A stretch of DNA of 31,820 nt from CAYFYJ01 sp964347415 (GTDB taxonomy: Archaea > Aenigmatarchaeota > Aenigmatarchaeia > CG10238-14): positions 1 through 31,820 of the forward strand of contig CAYFYJ010000024.1 of NCBI GenBank assembly GCA_964347415.1. Direction: 5' to 3'. Shown one piece after another: positions 14,355-22,940 of this stretch. Under the pieces are notes generated by a model that was given only the letters and a program-made list of their open reading frames with translations, was not told where the DNA came from and did no database searches. A program made the translations under genes and the position numbers. Position 1 is the stretch's first letter; every line of letters begins with the position of its first letter.

Positions 14355-15464
14355 TCATTGACATTTGGGAATTATCTTGATCAGAATTTTTAAAGGTGCA
14401 TCGGTTTTGATTCCTTGGCACGAAAAATGAGTTCTTTCTACTGCATAACCCTTATCTATCAATGCCTGTTGTAATGTTTTGAATTTTGGTATTTTCAGCC
14501 CATGGTTTTGACATATTTTATGTAAATCGTAATAGAGTGGTAGGGACTCATTCTTCAACAGAAAGAGTAATTTCTTTACCTTATCCCCAGTTTTTAACCA
14601 TTCTATATGGGATATGTTTTCCCAACATTTCTGAATAAATGCCAAATCTTCTATCTGTCCTATCCACACCTTTCCAATAACTTTTGTTTTAGAGCCGCAA
14701 AACTCACATTTGTTTATAGGCTCTTTATCAGTTCTTCTCCAGAGACATTTAGGACAGTAATTTACATAACCAAGGCCCTCTTTTAATGTCGCACTTGCAA
14801 TATTCTTTCCTTTTCTAAGTTCAGCAAAAACTCTGAAATAATGTTGTGAAGTAAAAGATAAAAGAGGTTTGAATGAAAAGGACCATTTCGCAAAAGATAA
14901 TGCAGCACTAGCAATCAAAATCCTTATACCGAGTTCCTTGAAAAAATCTGTCTTATAACTCTCTATACCATATCTTCTCAAACAAGTAATAGGACTCGTT
15001 CCACAGAGTGCAGCAGTATCAGTCGCAGAAAAACCTATAAAACCTTTCCTTTTTATCGCTCTTGCTGTCGAATCAAAATAGTATGTAGGACTACCCCACG
15101 GGTCGATATCAATGTAATCAAAAATTCTGATATTCTCAGACAATAGTTCATTGGCATCTTGGTTAGTGATCTTGACTTTTCTAATGACAGAATTCAATTC
15201 AACATTCGCTTTCCTGAAAGGGATATTATCTTTACTGATATCATTTATCCAGACTTTTTTTACAGGGCATTCCTTAGCAACCCTTACCCCCCTCACACCA
15301 GTTCCAGATAAAGCATCACAAACGACCCAATCTTTGCAGTTTAAAGTATGTAGAACAAGTGTTGTTAAATCTCTTGATAGTTCGACTTTTGGGTTGAAAA
15401 AATGTTTTTTCTGTAGATATCTTCTAGGAATTTTTAACCGAGTCAAACCTTCTTTGATTATCAT
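14355..15464 (-). CDS. trm1: tRNA (guanine(26)-N2)-dimethyltransferase
   Basis: 369 residues, within the Trm1 range. It methylates G26 at the D-stem/anticodon-stem junction of many tRNAs using SAM. N-terminal: NPKVELSRDL and the SAM site DALSGTGVRGVR. Catalytic: the D-I-D-P-W-G-S-P motif (~117-124), then FSATDTAALCGT. A C-terminal zinc module shows CPKCLWR and CEFCG pairs (~235-260), followed by the tRNA-binding tail. The gene lies 27 nt downstream of the L35Ae gene, so both probably share a translation-related operon. Confidence 0.95.
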   Translation of the reverse strand: MIIKEGLTRLKIPRRYLQKKHFFNPKVELSRDLTTLVLHTLNCKDWVVCDALSGTGVRGVRVAKECPVKKVWINDISKDNIPFRKANVELNSVIRKVKITNQDANELLSENIRIFDYIDIDPWGSPTYYFDSTARAIKRKGFIGFSATDTAALCGTSPITCLRRYGIESYKTDFFKELGIRILIASAALSFAKWSFSFKPLLSFTSQHYFRVFAELRKGKNIASATLKEGLGYVNYCPKCLWRRTDKEPINKCEFCGSKTKVIGKVWIGQIEDLAFIQKCWENISHIEWLKTGDKVKKLLFLLKNESLPLYYDLHKICQNHGLKIPKFKTLQQALIDKGYAVERTHFSCQGIKTDAPLKILIKIIPKCQ

Positions 15465-15491
15465 GATAAAGGTAATTAGATAGAAATTTAC

Positions 15492-15749
15492 TTAAATTAT
15501 TTGTATTTTTGTTGTAATCGCTTGGCCAGGTAAGTTTCTCTCGAATTTAGCTCTGACAACTCCTTTTTTTCCATGCAAAGCAATAATTTCTCCTTTTATC
15601 TCTTTCCCGGAAGGAGATTTCCAGATTAGTTTTTTTCCTAAGAACTCTTTTGCTTTTTCCCTTGAGTCTACATTCTCCAATTCTATTAACATCTGGTTGA
15701 CATTCTGTGTATGTCTTCCTCTTCTGTAACTCAAGATTGTGCCTTGCAT
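15492..15749 (-). CDS. rpl35ae: Large ribosomal subunit protein L35Ae (eL33)
   Basis: 85 residues, the full length of archaeal L35Ae. Key conserved stretches are MQGTILSYRRGRHTQN, LGKKLIWKSPSGKEIKGEI, HGKKGVVRAKFERNLPGQA and a terminal basic strand. This is an archaeal/eukaryotic-specific ribosomal protein with a beta-barrel that sits on the large subunit. It is directly upstream of trm1 on the same strand and 43 nt downstream of the NTase pair. Confidence 0.96.
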   Translation of the reverse strand: MQGTILSYRRGRHTQNVNQMLIELENVDSREKAKEFLGKKLIWKSPSGKEIKGEIIALHGKKGVVRAKFERNLPGQAITTKIQII

Positions 15750-15792
15750 ATAATCAACTTAGTATCGACTTTAATTTATAAACCTATAGGGT

Positions 15793-16911
15793 TCACTTCT
15801 TCTTCTTTTCATGTTTCTTTAATACTTTCGCTAGATCCCTGATTAGGTTTCTTACATACTCTCTCATCTTGTAGACATCTTTGTCAGCAACCTTATCTAA
15901 AGCCTTTTTCTCCGCTAAACCTTTCATTTCTTCTATTCGTTTCCAAATATTCCAATAATAACCTTGAACAAGTTTTTTATCAACGAACTCTCTCTTGAAA
16001 GCATCTGGTATTTCTTCTGTTTCTTTCGGTAACTTATGTAAGGTCTTCAACGCAGCAATAGCAGCCTTATACATGACTTCATGAGTTCTCTCAAGGATTT
16101 TCTCTTTTTTCCTGAATTCTAAAACTGATAACAGTTGAAACATTTTTTCTATAAACTTGTCGGCTTTATCTATCCACTCATCGACAAAAGCTCCAGTAAC
16201 ATCCATCAGTTCCTTATGTTCAATCTTCTTTCTTATTCCGATTATTTCCTTTAACCAATCAGCATACTTTTGTTCGAGGATGCCAGAATCGACTAAATAT
16301 TTTTTCACTTCATCATAAGCTTTGTTTGGAACTGGTGGTTCCAATCCCATAAACATTAGAACGGCTTGAGCTGTGTTGAGCATCGCATAATAACAATCTT
16401 CTGCCAGCATCAGCAACTTAACAGTCTTAGCTCTCATGAGTTTTTTAGGAGCACCTTCCATGTAACTCTCGATAGCTTCACGGGTTGCAGGAATCTTCCC
16501 CATGTCCAACAATCTTTTGATGGGCATGAAGAATCCAGCATCATAAATCGCTTTACCCTCTTTTATGAAATTGTAGATAATAGGATGACAAACTCTAGCA
16601 TAATCCCAGAATTCTGTTAGAGTATAGGACGGTTGAATAGATATGTCTTTATTTATTTCAGATGCCATCTTCTCGAGTGCATCGTCGATCTGATTCTTCT
16701 GATTCGGAGTTACGGGTTTTACAGTGTCGTCAATAACAATAAAAACATCCACATCAGATTTAGGTTTGAATTCTCCCCTAGCAACAGAACCCATCATTAT
16801 AACACACTTGACTATGTCACCGTACTTTGCGATAATTTTATTCTTTAATTTCTTAACATCTTTTTCTATTTGCGTCTTCGTCTTTCTCTTCTTTTTTTTC
16901 ATCTCGATCAC
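15793..16911 (-). CDS. Nucleotidyltransferase fused to HEPN-like domain, extra C-terminal helical domain (paralogue A)
   Basis: 372 residues. A Pol-beta-type nucleotidyltransferase domain (~15-130) has G41-S42 in MMGSVARGEFKPKSDVDVFIV with the catalytic D53-x-D55. A helical region (~155-270) contains IRKKIEHKEL, in which R227-x4-H232 fits the HEPN ribonuclease signature. A further ~100-residue basic helical domain ends in Lys-rich sequence. Separate MNT and HEPN proteins form toxin-antitoxin pairs; here both parts sit in one chain. The Tyr of the R-x4-H-x-Y motif that MNT antitoxins AMPylate is absent (H-K-E). The start overlaps the stop of its paralogue by 4 nt. Substrate unknown: nucleotide transfer to RNA or protein are both possible. 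Confidence 0.82.
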   Translation of the reverse strand: MIEMKKKKRKTKTQIEKDVKKLKNKIIAKYGDIVKCVIMMGSVARGEFKPKSDVDVFIVIDDTVKPVTPNQKNQIDDALEKMASEINKDISIQPSYTLTEFWDYARVCHPIIYNFIKEGKAIYDAGFFMPIKRLLDMGKIPATREAIESYMEGAPKKLMRAKTVKLLMLAEDCYYAMLNTAQAVLMFMGLEPPVPNKAYDEVKKYLVDSGILEQKYADWLKEIIGIRKKIEHKELMDVTGAFVDEWIDKADKFIEKMFQLLSVLEFRKKEKILERTHEVMYKAAIAALKTLHKLPKETEEIPDAFKREFVDKKLVQGYYWNIWKRIEEMKGLAEKKALDKVADKDVYKMREYVRNLIRDLAKVLKKHEKKKK

Positions 16912-17762
16912 AAAGGTAAATCCAATCCAGTTAAATCTTTTGGCAGAAGGTTCTTCATCCTGTCGATAATCTCAGAAGCCAATTCCATGGCCTTGTTCAA
17001 GTGCTCAGCCCCGACTTTCTTGATTTTTTTATGCTCGATGTCCTTCCAGAGTTTGTTCAGTTCTTCAAATTTTTTGATATATACGGGTTCTAGCTTTTTT
17101 TCTCCAACGAGCTTTTTCAATTCTTCTGGCATGTGTTTCTGGTCCGGGGTTGTCTTATAGTAGTACATTATCACAGACTGACATGCATCAGTAGCTGCAT
17201 ACCTTAAATCAAATATCATCGACTTGATTCCTAATTCCACTTTCTTCAAATGAGCTTCAGCTGATCTGGCTTTTATCCCGACCGTTTCTTCACTCGGGGG
17301 AAGGAGTCCTGCTTTGAGCATTCTTTGCACGGGTTTTATGAAACCTGAGTCGTAAATGACCAAACCCCCTCTCAGAAAATTGAACAATTCTGGAGAACCT
17401 TTTTTCATCCATCCCCAGAATTCTGTTAAGTCTGTTGTTTGAACGTGCAAGTCTTTCATTTGCGTGGAAATGAGTTGAAGTTGTGTTCGAATTCTTTCTG
17501 AATCCTCAGAACCCTTAGTAGCAGTATCGTCGAGAATGATCCATAAATCTGCATCAGACGTTTTTTTCATATCCCCCCTAGCAGCAGAACCGAATATCAA
17601 GACTGACTTGATTAAATCTCCATAAGTTTTCCTAATTTGGTTCGTGAAATTTATGATTTTTGTGTAAATTTCGCCTTTAGGTATTTTCTCTTTTTTAACA
17701 TCCCTCTTCTCAAAAGCTAATGGTTTCTTCAACTCTTTTGACAGCTCTTCCTCGAATTTCAT
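16908..17762 (-). CDS. Nucleotidyltransferase with degenerate HEPN-like domain (paralogue B)
   Basis: 284 residues from ATG 17762. A GTG at 17783 is also possible, but the TATA (17788-17797) sits ~28 nt before 17762 and favours the ATG. The NTase domain has FGSAARGDMKKTSDADLWII with both metal-binding aspartates. It shares with paralogue A the L-T-E-F-W motif, the IYDSGF...P...R.L..G segment and the helical domain. At the HEPN position it reads L-W-K-D-I-E-H: the histidine remains but the arginine is Trp, so any RNase activity is doubtful. It lacks the extra C-terminal domain of paralogue A. The two are adjacent, overlap by 4 nt and are clearly a tandem duplication that diverged. Confidence 0.82.
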   Translation of the reverse strand: MKFEEELSKELKKPLAFEKRDVKKEKIPKGEIYTKIINFTNQIRKTYGDLIKSVLIFGSAARGDMKKTSDADLWIILDDTATKGSEDSERIRTQLQLISTQMKDLHVQTTDLTEFWGWMKKGSPELFNFLRGGLVIYDSGFIKPVQRMLKAGLLPPSEETVGIKARSAEAHLKKVELGIKSMIFDLRYAATDACQSVIMYYYKTTPDQKHMPEELKKLVGEKKLEPVYIKKFEELNKLWKDIEHKKIKKVGAEHLNKAMELASEIIDRMKNLLPKDLTGLDLPL

Positions 17763-17787
17763 ATGGGTATACCTTGTTTTCACTTAT

Positions 17788-17797
17788 ATATAAATTT
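17788..17797 (-). promoter_or_regulatory. TATA box of the NTase pair
   Basis: TTTATATATA on the minus strand, about 26-35 nt before the ATG at 17762. It decides the start in favour of 17762 over the GTG at 17783. Confidence 0.5.
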
Positions 17798-17800
17798 TAC

Positions 17801-17815
17801 TACTCTTGAAGAGTA
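17801..17815. promoter_or_regulatory. 15-bp inverted repeat upstream of the NTase-pair promoter
   Basis: TACTCTTGAAGAGTA has perfect 6-bp arms around TGA. It lies just upstream of the TATA element of the NTase operon, where an autoregulator or activator could bind. The arms are short and AT-rich, so chance is not excluded. Confidence 0.35.
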
Positions 17816-17886
17816 AACGTTTTTTCTATCTTCTGATTATTCTAAATTAACGCCTGCAGAGAAGATAAACTTTTAGGTTTTTAGAC

Positions 17887-18147
17887 TTACTTTAAAATCT
17901 TGTAAACCTCATCGCCTTCTCTTACTCGGTCATCGACTTTCATGCCTATCGAATCCCCTTTCTTAGCCTCTTTTACGTTCTTATGCTCTATCTGCATGGA
18001 TGTGATCGTCTGTTTAAAATTAGTACTTGCTCCCTCTATGGATATTTCGTCGCCAACCGAAAGCTTATCCGATAATTCTATGACCGCAACCCCTATTTTG
18101 GTGAAGTAATGGCTAACCTTTCCAACCAACTTTTTTTCTTCAGTCAT
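17887..18147 (-). CDS. Translation elongation factor domain 2-like small protein
   Basis: 86 residues forming a single beta barrel like domain 2 of EF-Tu/IF2: KLVGKVSHYFTKIGVAVIEL, KLSVGDEISIEG, ITSMQIEHKNVKEAKKGDSIGMKVDDRVREGDEVYKI. The last stretch is the conserved E/K-G-D-x-x-G loop of translational GTPases. No GTPase domain is present. Stand-alone proteins of this type are widespread and poorly characterised. A TATA element (CTTTTATAA, near 18170-18178) lies ~27 nt before the ATG, consistent with a leaderless mRNA. Confidence 0.8.
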   Translation of the reverse strand: MTEEKKLVGKVSHYFTKIGVAVIELSDKLSVGDEISIEGASTNFKQTITSMQIEHKNVKEAKKGDSIGMKVDDRVREGDEVYKILK

Positions 18148-18304
18148 GAATAATGTTATGAAAGAAAAGGTTATAAAAGTTTTACATTGAACTTTTTTTT
18201 AAATGATTTTATAATATTAAAATCCAAATTATAATGGTTTGATGCTAAAATCCTTCCTTTTCAAAAAACCTGAAATAACCCTAAAAACCTCGTTTTAAAC
18301 CGGA

Positions 18305-18312
18305 TTTAAATA
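18305..18312 (+). promoter_or_regulatory. TATA box upstream of glmS
   Basis: TTTAAATA centred at ~18308. The predicted start of transcription (~18335) falls on the ATG of a 38-codon reading frame, leaving an ~85-nt leader before the glmS start at 18420. Confidence 0.5.
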
Positions 18313-18334
18313 CATTAGACTTTAAAAAATTTGT

Positions 18335-18451
18335 ATGAGAATAAAAAACTTGTTCACAACATTAATTAAAGGAAAAGAGGAATTCTCTCACGATTTTGAA
18401 TCGATTAATGAGTGGTTTTATGTGCGGGATCATTGGCTATGTTGGGAATAG
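18335..18451 (+). CDS. Possible 38-aa leader peptide / uORF overlapping the glmS start
   Basis: An ATG at 18335 sits at the exact leaderless distance from the TTTAAATA box. It opens 38 codons (MRIKNLFTTLIKGKEEFSHD..., ending LCWE) that run into glmS and stop at TAG 18449-18451, 32 nt past the glmS start and in a different frame. The peptide has no recognisable family. It could be a regulatory uORF, a chance frame, or the transcription start may lie elsewhere. Confidence 0.35.
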   Translation: MRIKNLFTTLIKGKEEFSHDFESINEWFYVRDHWLCWE

Positions 18452-20189
18452 AAAAGCTTCTCCCATACTCTTGGAATCGATAAAAAAACTAGAATATCGT
18501 GGGTATGACTCAATAGGTATGTGTACGATTGGCTCTAACCTAAACATCTTGAAAGGAGCAGGTAGAATAGATGATGTCGATAAAAAACTAAACTTCACAT
18601 CGCTGCTCGGAACTACAGGAATCTCACACACACGTTGGGCAACCCATGGAGGAGTAACAGATTATAATGCTCATCCACAGACTGATTGTTCGGGAAAAAT
18701 AGCTGTCGTTCACAACGGTATAATCGAGAATTATTCTGAACTCAAAAAAGAATTGATTAAGAAAGGACATGAGTTTAGTTCTGAGACTGATACCGAAGTC
18801 ATATCGCATCTAATCGAAGACTGCATCAATGCAGGTAATAACTTCAGAGAAGCCGTAATCAAAACATCAAAAAGATTAGATGGTCTCTTTGCGTTCATAG
18901 CGGTTGACAAGGATTATAGTGGAAGGATGATAGCAACCAAGAATAAATGTCCTTTAGTCTTAGGTATTGGGTCGAATGAAAATTTTATTGGCTCAGATGT
19001 CGTTTCCTTCCTAAACTATACCAATAAAGTTGTTTTCTTGGACGATGGAGAGACTGTAGAAATAACTAAAGATGATTTTAAGGTTTTTGACGGGGAGGGC
19101 AAACCAAGAAACAAGAAGATCGATACTATCAAATGGAATCCTGAACAGGCCAAAAAGTTGGGTTATAAACATTTCATGATTAAGGAAATCTTAGAACAGA
19201 AAGAAACTATCGGCAGAGTTATAAGTCAAGACAAAAAAACCATACAAAAAATTGCCGATAAGATAAACGATGCCTATGGTGTCTTCTTCGTGGCGTGTGG
19301 AACGAGCTACCATGCATGCTTGTCTGCGGGGTACATTTTTTCAAAAATAACTAAGAAACATGTTAATGTTTACTTGGCCTCAGAGTTTCCAAATTTTTCT
19401 CATTTCCTGACCAAAAACACTTTAATGATCGCTCTCTCACAGAGTGGAGAGACTGCTGATGTCCTAGAAGCAGTTAGAGTGGCGAAAGAAAAAGGCGTCA
19501 AAATAATATCGCTGGTCAATGTGATGGGGTCATCTTTAATGAGAATGAGTGATTTCACACTTCTTTTGAATGCTGGACCTGAAATATGCGTTCTTGCAAC
19601 TAAAAGTTTCACGTCCCAACTCGCTTTGTTGTATCTGTTGGCTTACACCTGTGCAGGAAAGTATGAAGAAGGAAGAGAGAAGTTGAAGGAAGTATCTAAG
19701 AAGTTAAACGATATTTTGAATGAGGATAATATTCAAAAAATTAAGAAACTGGCTAAGAATTTAAAGGATGAAGAAAACATATATTTGATCGGGAGAAGTT
19801 TAAGCTATTCCACGAGTTTAGAAGGGGCTTTAAAATTGAAAGAGGTTTCTTATATACATGCTGAAGGTTTGGCTGGAGGAGAACTGAAGCATGGAACCCT
19901 GGCTTTAATCGAGAGAGGAACGCCATGCATAGCCATGGTTCCTGATAATAACGGGAAACAAGACATATTGAGCAATGCGATGGAAATTAAATCTCGTGGC
20001 GGTTATATCATAGGTATAGCAAACGAAGAGAATGAAATCTTTGATTATTCAATCATTATTCCAAAAGTAGAGATGCATCCGATCTTGATGATAATACCGA
20101 TTCAGTTGTTGGCGTACTATCTTGCTCTTGAAAGAGGATGTGACCCTGATAAGCCGAGAAACTTGGCAAAGAGTGTGACTGTTAAATGA
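18420..20189 (+). CDS. glmS: Glutamine--fructose-6-phosphate aminotransferase (isomerizing)
   Basis: 589 residues from ATG 18420. This start is chosen because the catalytic N-terminal nucleophile Cys must follow Met (M-C-G-I-I-G-Y-V-G); a reading frame from 18396 would add eight residues before it. The class II glutaminase domain (~1-220) shows YRGYDSIGM, THTRWATHG-like SHTRWATHGG, HNGIIENY and SETDTEV. Two SIS isomerase domains follow with CGTSYHA, SQSGETADVLEA, GRSLSYSTSLEGALKLKE and the tail NLAKSVTVK. It makes glucosamine-6-P from fructose-6-P and glutamine, the first step to UDP-GlcNAc. The stop overlaps glmM by 4 nt. Confidence 0.96.
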   Translation: MCGIIGYVGNRKASPILLESIKKLEYRGYDSIGMCTIGSNLNILKGAGRIDDVDKKLNFTSLLGTTGISHTRWATHGGVTDYNAHPQTDCSGKIAVVHNGIIENYSELKKELIKKGHEFSSETDTEVISHLIEDCINAGNNFREAVIKTSKRLDGLFAFIAVDKDYSGRMIATKNKCPLVLGIGSNENFIGSDVVSFLNYTNKVVFLDDGETVEITKDDFKVFDGEGKPRNKKIDTIKWNPEQAKKLGYKHFMIKEILEQKETIGRVISQDKKTIQKIADKINDAYGVFFVACGTSYHACLSAGYIFSKITKKHVNVYLASEFPNFSHFLTKNTLMIALSQSGETADVLEAVRVAKEKGVKIISLVNVMGSSLMRMSDFTLLLNAGPEICVLATKSFTSQLALLYLLAYTCAGKYEEGREKLKEVSKKLNDILNEDNIQKIKKLAKNLKDEENIYLIGRSLSYSTSLEGALKLKEVSYIHAEGLAGGELKHGTLALIERGTPCIAMVPDNNGKQDILSNAMEIKSRGGYIIGIANEENEIFDYSIIIPKVEMHPILMIIPIQLLAYYLALERGCDPDKPRNLAKSVTVK

Positions 20190-21532
20190 GTATATTTAGA
20201 GCTTATGATGTCAGGGGAATTTACCCTGCAGATATAAATGAAGACATAGCTTTGAGAATAGGCAAGGCCTTTGGTACTTTCAACCCAGGTAAAATCGTTG
20301 TTGGTGATGAGTTACGCTTGAGTGGTTCCTCGCTAAAGAAAGAGTTTATCAAAGGTTTACTATCGACTGGTGCAACAGTAATAGATATCGGGACTGTAAC
20401 TTCACCGATTATAATGTTTGCAACTAAACACTTGAACTGTGATGGTGGCATAAATGTGTCAGCTTCACACAACCCAAAGGAATACAACGGATTTAAGTTC
20501 TATTCCAAAGGGGGTATCCCCATTGACTTTGAAACAGGACTCATCAAGATTAAACGAATCTTCGATAATGAAGAATTTACTGAAGGTAAGGGAAAATTAA
20601 TCAAAAAAGACATCATAAAAGATTATTCCGATTTCATACTCAATCTCATCGATATTAAAAAACCGATAAACATGAAAGTAGTGGTAGATGCAGGCAATGG
20701 TTCTACAGGGAGCATATACCCTGGAATACTCAGAAAAGCTGGAATAGAAGTCCATGAATTATTTTGTGAGCCTGACGGGAATTTTCCAAACCATGAACCC
20801 AACCCCACAATAACTGAAAATTTGGTCCATTTACAAGAAACAGTTTTAGAATCGGGTGCAGATCTTGGATTCGCATTCGATGGAGATGGGGATAGAATGG
20901 CTGTTATCGATGAAAATGGAAGTATAGTTTATGTGGGTATCATTTTTTCGGTATTAATCGAGAGTGCTCTCAAAAAGGAACCGGGTTCTAAAATAGTTTA
21001 CACTATCCTCGACTCTAAAGCCATAGATGATGTGATTAGACAACATGGTGGTATCCCTACTGTTTGTAGGGTTGGACATACTTACATAACTCAAAAAATG
21101 ATTGAAGAAAAAGCTGCCGTGGCTGGAGAGATTTCTGGTCATTACTATTTTAAAGAAACTTATGGTGCTGATGATGCTTTGTTCGCATGTTTAAATTTGA
21201 TAGAATACCTTACTAAATCAGGAAAGAAAATATCAGATTTTGCCGACGAATTCCCGAGATATTTTTCTCAGGTTTCAGAAGGTTTGAGGATTCCGATAAA
21301 GAAATCAGAAAAGTTTTCGTTCATAGACGCTTTGAAGGAAGAATTTGAGAGTAAAGGTTTTGAGGTCGATACACTAGATGGAGTGAAAATTATTTTTGAT
21401 GATGGCTGGGCATTGTTTAGGCCATCCAACACTGAACCAGTGATTTCTATGTCCTATGAAGCTTATAACAAGAAAGCTTTTGAGGAAATAAAAAAGTTTG
21501 TTGATGATGTAGTAAAAAAAATACCGAGGTGA
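20186..21532 (+). CDS. glmM: Phosphoglucosamine mutase / phosphohexomutase
   Basis: 448 residues, normal for archaeal phosphohexomutases. N-terminal: FRAYDVRGIYP. The active-site phosphoserine loop is NVSASHNPKEYNG (~93-105). The metal loop is D-G-D-G-D-R (~228-233), the sugar-binding loop GEISGHYYF, and the phosphate-binding loop RPSNTEPVIS near the end. Position between glmS and a GlmU-like gene points to glucosamine-6-P to glucosamine-1-P conversion, though archaeal members often also accept mannose or glucose phosphates. Start codon overlaps glmS stop (ATGA); glmU follows after 3 nt. Confidence 0.94.
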   Translation: MSIFRAYDVRGIYPADINEDIALRIGKAFGTFNPGKIVVGDELRLSGSSLKKEFIKGLLSTGATVIDIGTVTSPIIMFATKHLNCDGGINVSASHNPKEYNGFKFYSKGGIPIDFETGLIKIKRIFDNEEFTEGKGKLIKKDIIKDYSDFILNLIDIKKPINMKVVVDAGNGSTGSIYPGILRKAGIEVHELFCEPDGNFPNHEPNPTITENLVHLQETVLESGADLGFAFDGDGDRMAVIDENGSIVYVGIIFSVLIESALKKEPGSKIVYTILDSKAIDDVIRQHGGIPTVCRVGHTYITQKMIEEKAAVAGEISGHYYFKETYGADDALFACLNLIEYLTKSGKKISDFADEFPRYFSQVSEGLRIPIKKSEKFSFIDALKEEFESKGFEVDTLDGVKIIFDDGWALFRPSNTEPVISMSYEAYNKKAFEEIKKFVDDVVKKIPR

Positions 21533-21535
21533 ATT

Positions 21536-22879
21536 ATGAAAGTCGTTTTTTTATGCGGTGGGATCGGAAAGAGAATGTTTCCTTTGACAGAGGATAAATT
21601 TCTGTTTAAATTCATGGGTAAGACTCTACTTCAACATCAGATTGAAATTGCCCAAAAGGCCGGTTTCAAGAGTTTTGTGATGATCGGGAATGAATTCAAC
21701 ATGAATAAAATTAAAGAAACATGCGATCATGTAGATGCTAAAATTGATTTTGCTCTACAACAAGAACCAAAAGGCATGGCAGATGCCCTTTTGAGTGGGA
21801 AGAGATTTTTAATCAACGAAGAAATACTAATAGTCAACCCAAACGATGTTTTTGATATCTCGGCATACAGAAAAATTATGAAGGAAGCTAAGAAAGGAGG
21901 ATACGATTCTTACATCATTGGATATGAAGTAGACTCTTATTTTCCTGGTGGATATCTAGAAGTTAATGGGAAACATGAGTTAATCAGAATTCATGAAAAA
22001 CCTGGGGAGGGAAATGAACCGAGCAATCTCGTCAACATCGTCATTCATCTACATAAAAACTCTAAGAAACTTTTCGAATACTTGGAAAACATGAATAGTG
22101 ACAGAGACGATGTCTATGAAAAGACTATGACTCAAATGGTTGAGAATGGCCATAGGATAAAAGTCATACCTTACGATGGCTATTGGCATGCGATAAAGTA
22201 TCCCTGGGACATTTTTGGGGTCGTAAAATATTTTTTGAGCAAAATCAAAAAACCTGGGATATCTCGCAAAGCAAAAATCTCCAGAAGGGCCAAGATATAC
22301 GGAAATGTGATCATAGAAGATAATGCTCGAGTTCTTGAGAACGCTGTAATACGTGGCCCATGTTATATTGGGAAGAATACAGTGATCGGGAATAATGCTC
22401 TAATATGGAATTACTCGCATGTTGGAGACAATTGTGTTATCGGGTATTCGTCAGAGATTAAACACTCTTACATCGCAGATAATTCTTGGTTTCACATGTC
22501 TTATGTCGGCGATTCAATAATTGCAGAAAACTGCTCTTTTGGCGCAGGAACGATTACTGCTAATTTCAGGTTTGACGAAGAACCTATCAAAGTCAACATT
22601 CGAGGTAGAAAAAGTAACTCGATGATGGATAAATTAGGAGTAATCATGGGGGCAAACTGTAAGACTGGGATTAATTCATGCACGATGCCAGGAATAAGAG
22701 TTGGACCAAACAGCGTCATAGGTCCGGGCGTGACATTGTTAGAAGACTTAGAACCTAACAAAATAATACTGCTCGATAAAAAAAGTCATTCGATTAAGGA
22801 TAACAAAATCACTCTTTCAACTAAAAAAAAGGAAGAGTTGATGAAAAAATTGTTAAAACATGGGCATGAGAAAAAATGA
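21536..22879 (+). CDS. glmU: GlmU-like bifunctional sugar-1-phosphate nucleotidyltransferase/acetyltransferase
   Basis: 447 residues. The N-terminal nucleotidyltransferase domain (~1-230) opens with FLCGGIGKRMFPLTEDKF, a variant of the G-x-G-x-R-M...P-L-T signature. It also holds QEPKGMADALL, VNPNDVFD and RIHEKPGE. A left-handed beta-helix follows (~235-425), with hexapeptide repeats (IYGNVIIEDNARVLE..., YIGKNTVIGNNALIW) and the archaeal GTITANFRFD and PGIRVGPNSVIGPGV motifs. This domain architecture matches archaeal enzymes such as Sulfolobus ST0452, which acetylate glucosamine-1-P and transfer UMP. With glmS and glmM it completes UDP-GlcNAc synthesis. Confidence 0.93.
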   Translation: MKVVFLCGGIGKRMFPLTEDKFLFKFMGKTLLQHQIEIAQKAGFKSFVMIGNEFNMNKIKETCDHVDAKIDFALQQEPKGMADALLSGKRFLINEEILIVNPNDVFDISAYRKIMKEAKKGGYDSYIIGYEVDSYFPGGYLEVNGKHELIRIHEKPGEGNEPSNLVNIVIHLHKNSKKLFEYLENMNSDRDDVYEKTMTQMVENGHRIKVIPYDGYWHAIKYPWDIFGVVKYFLSKIKKPGISRKAKISRRAKIYGNVIIEDNARVLENAVIRGPCYIGKNTVIGNNALIWNYSHVGDNCVIGYSSEIKHSYIADNSWFHMSYVGDSIIAENCSFGAGTITANFRFDEEPIKVNIRGRKSNSMMDKLGVIMGANCKTGINSCTMPGIRVGPNSVIGPGVTLLEDLEPNKIILLDKKSHSIKDNKITLSTKKKEELMKKLLKHGHEKK

Positions 22880-22927
22880 TTTTAATGAACGAAACGTATT
22901 TAAAACTATGTAAAATTATGATTAATA

Positions 22928-22935
22928 GGGAGGGG
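22928..22935 (+). promoter_or_regulatory. Strong Shine-Dalgarno sequence of the NDP-sugar pyrophosphorylase gene
   Basis: GGGAGGGG lies 6 nt before ATG 22941. It is a clear SD site in a window where many other starts appear leaderless, and fits translation from an internal position of the glm operon mRNA. Confidence 0.65.
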
Positions 22936-22940
22936 TAAAA

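Noticed and set aside
17817..17840. Possible minus-strand copy of the 19-bp motif (AATCAGAAGATAGAAAA)
   Set aside because: Only the first ~10 bases resemble the motif and the T-tract is absent, so it is not counted.
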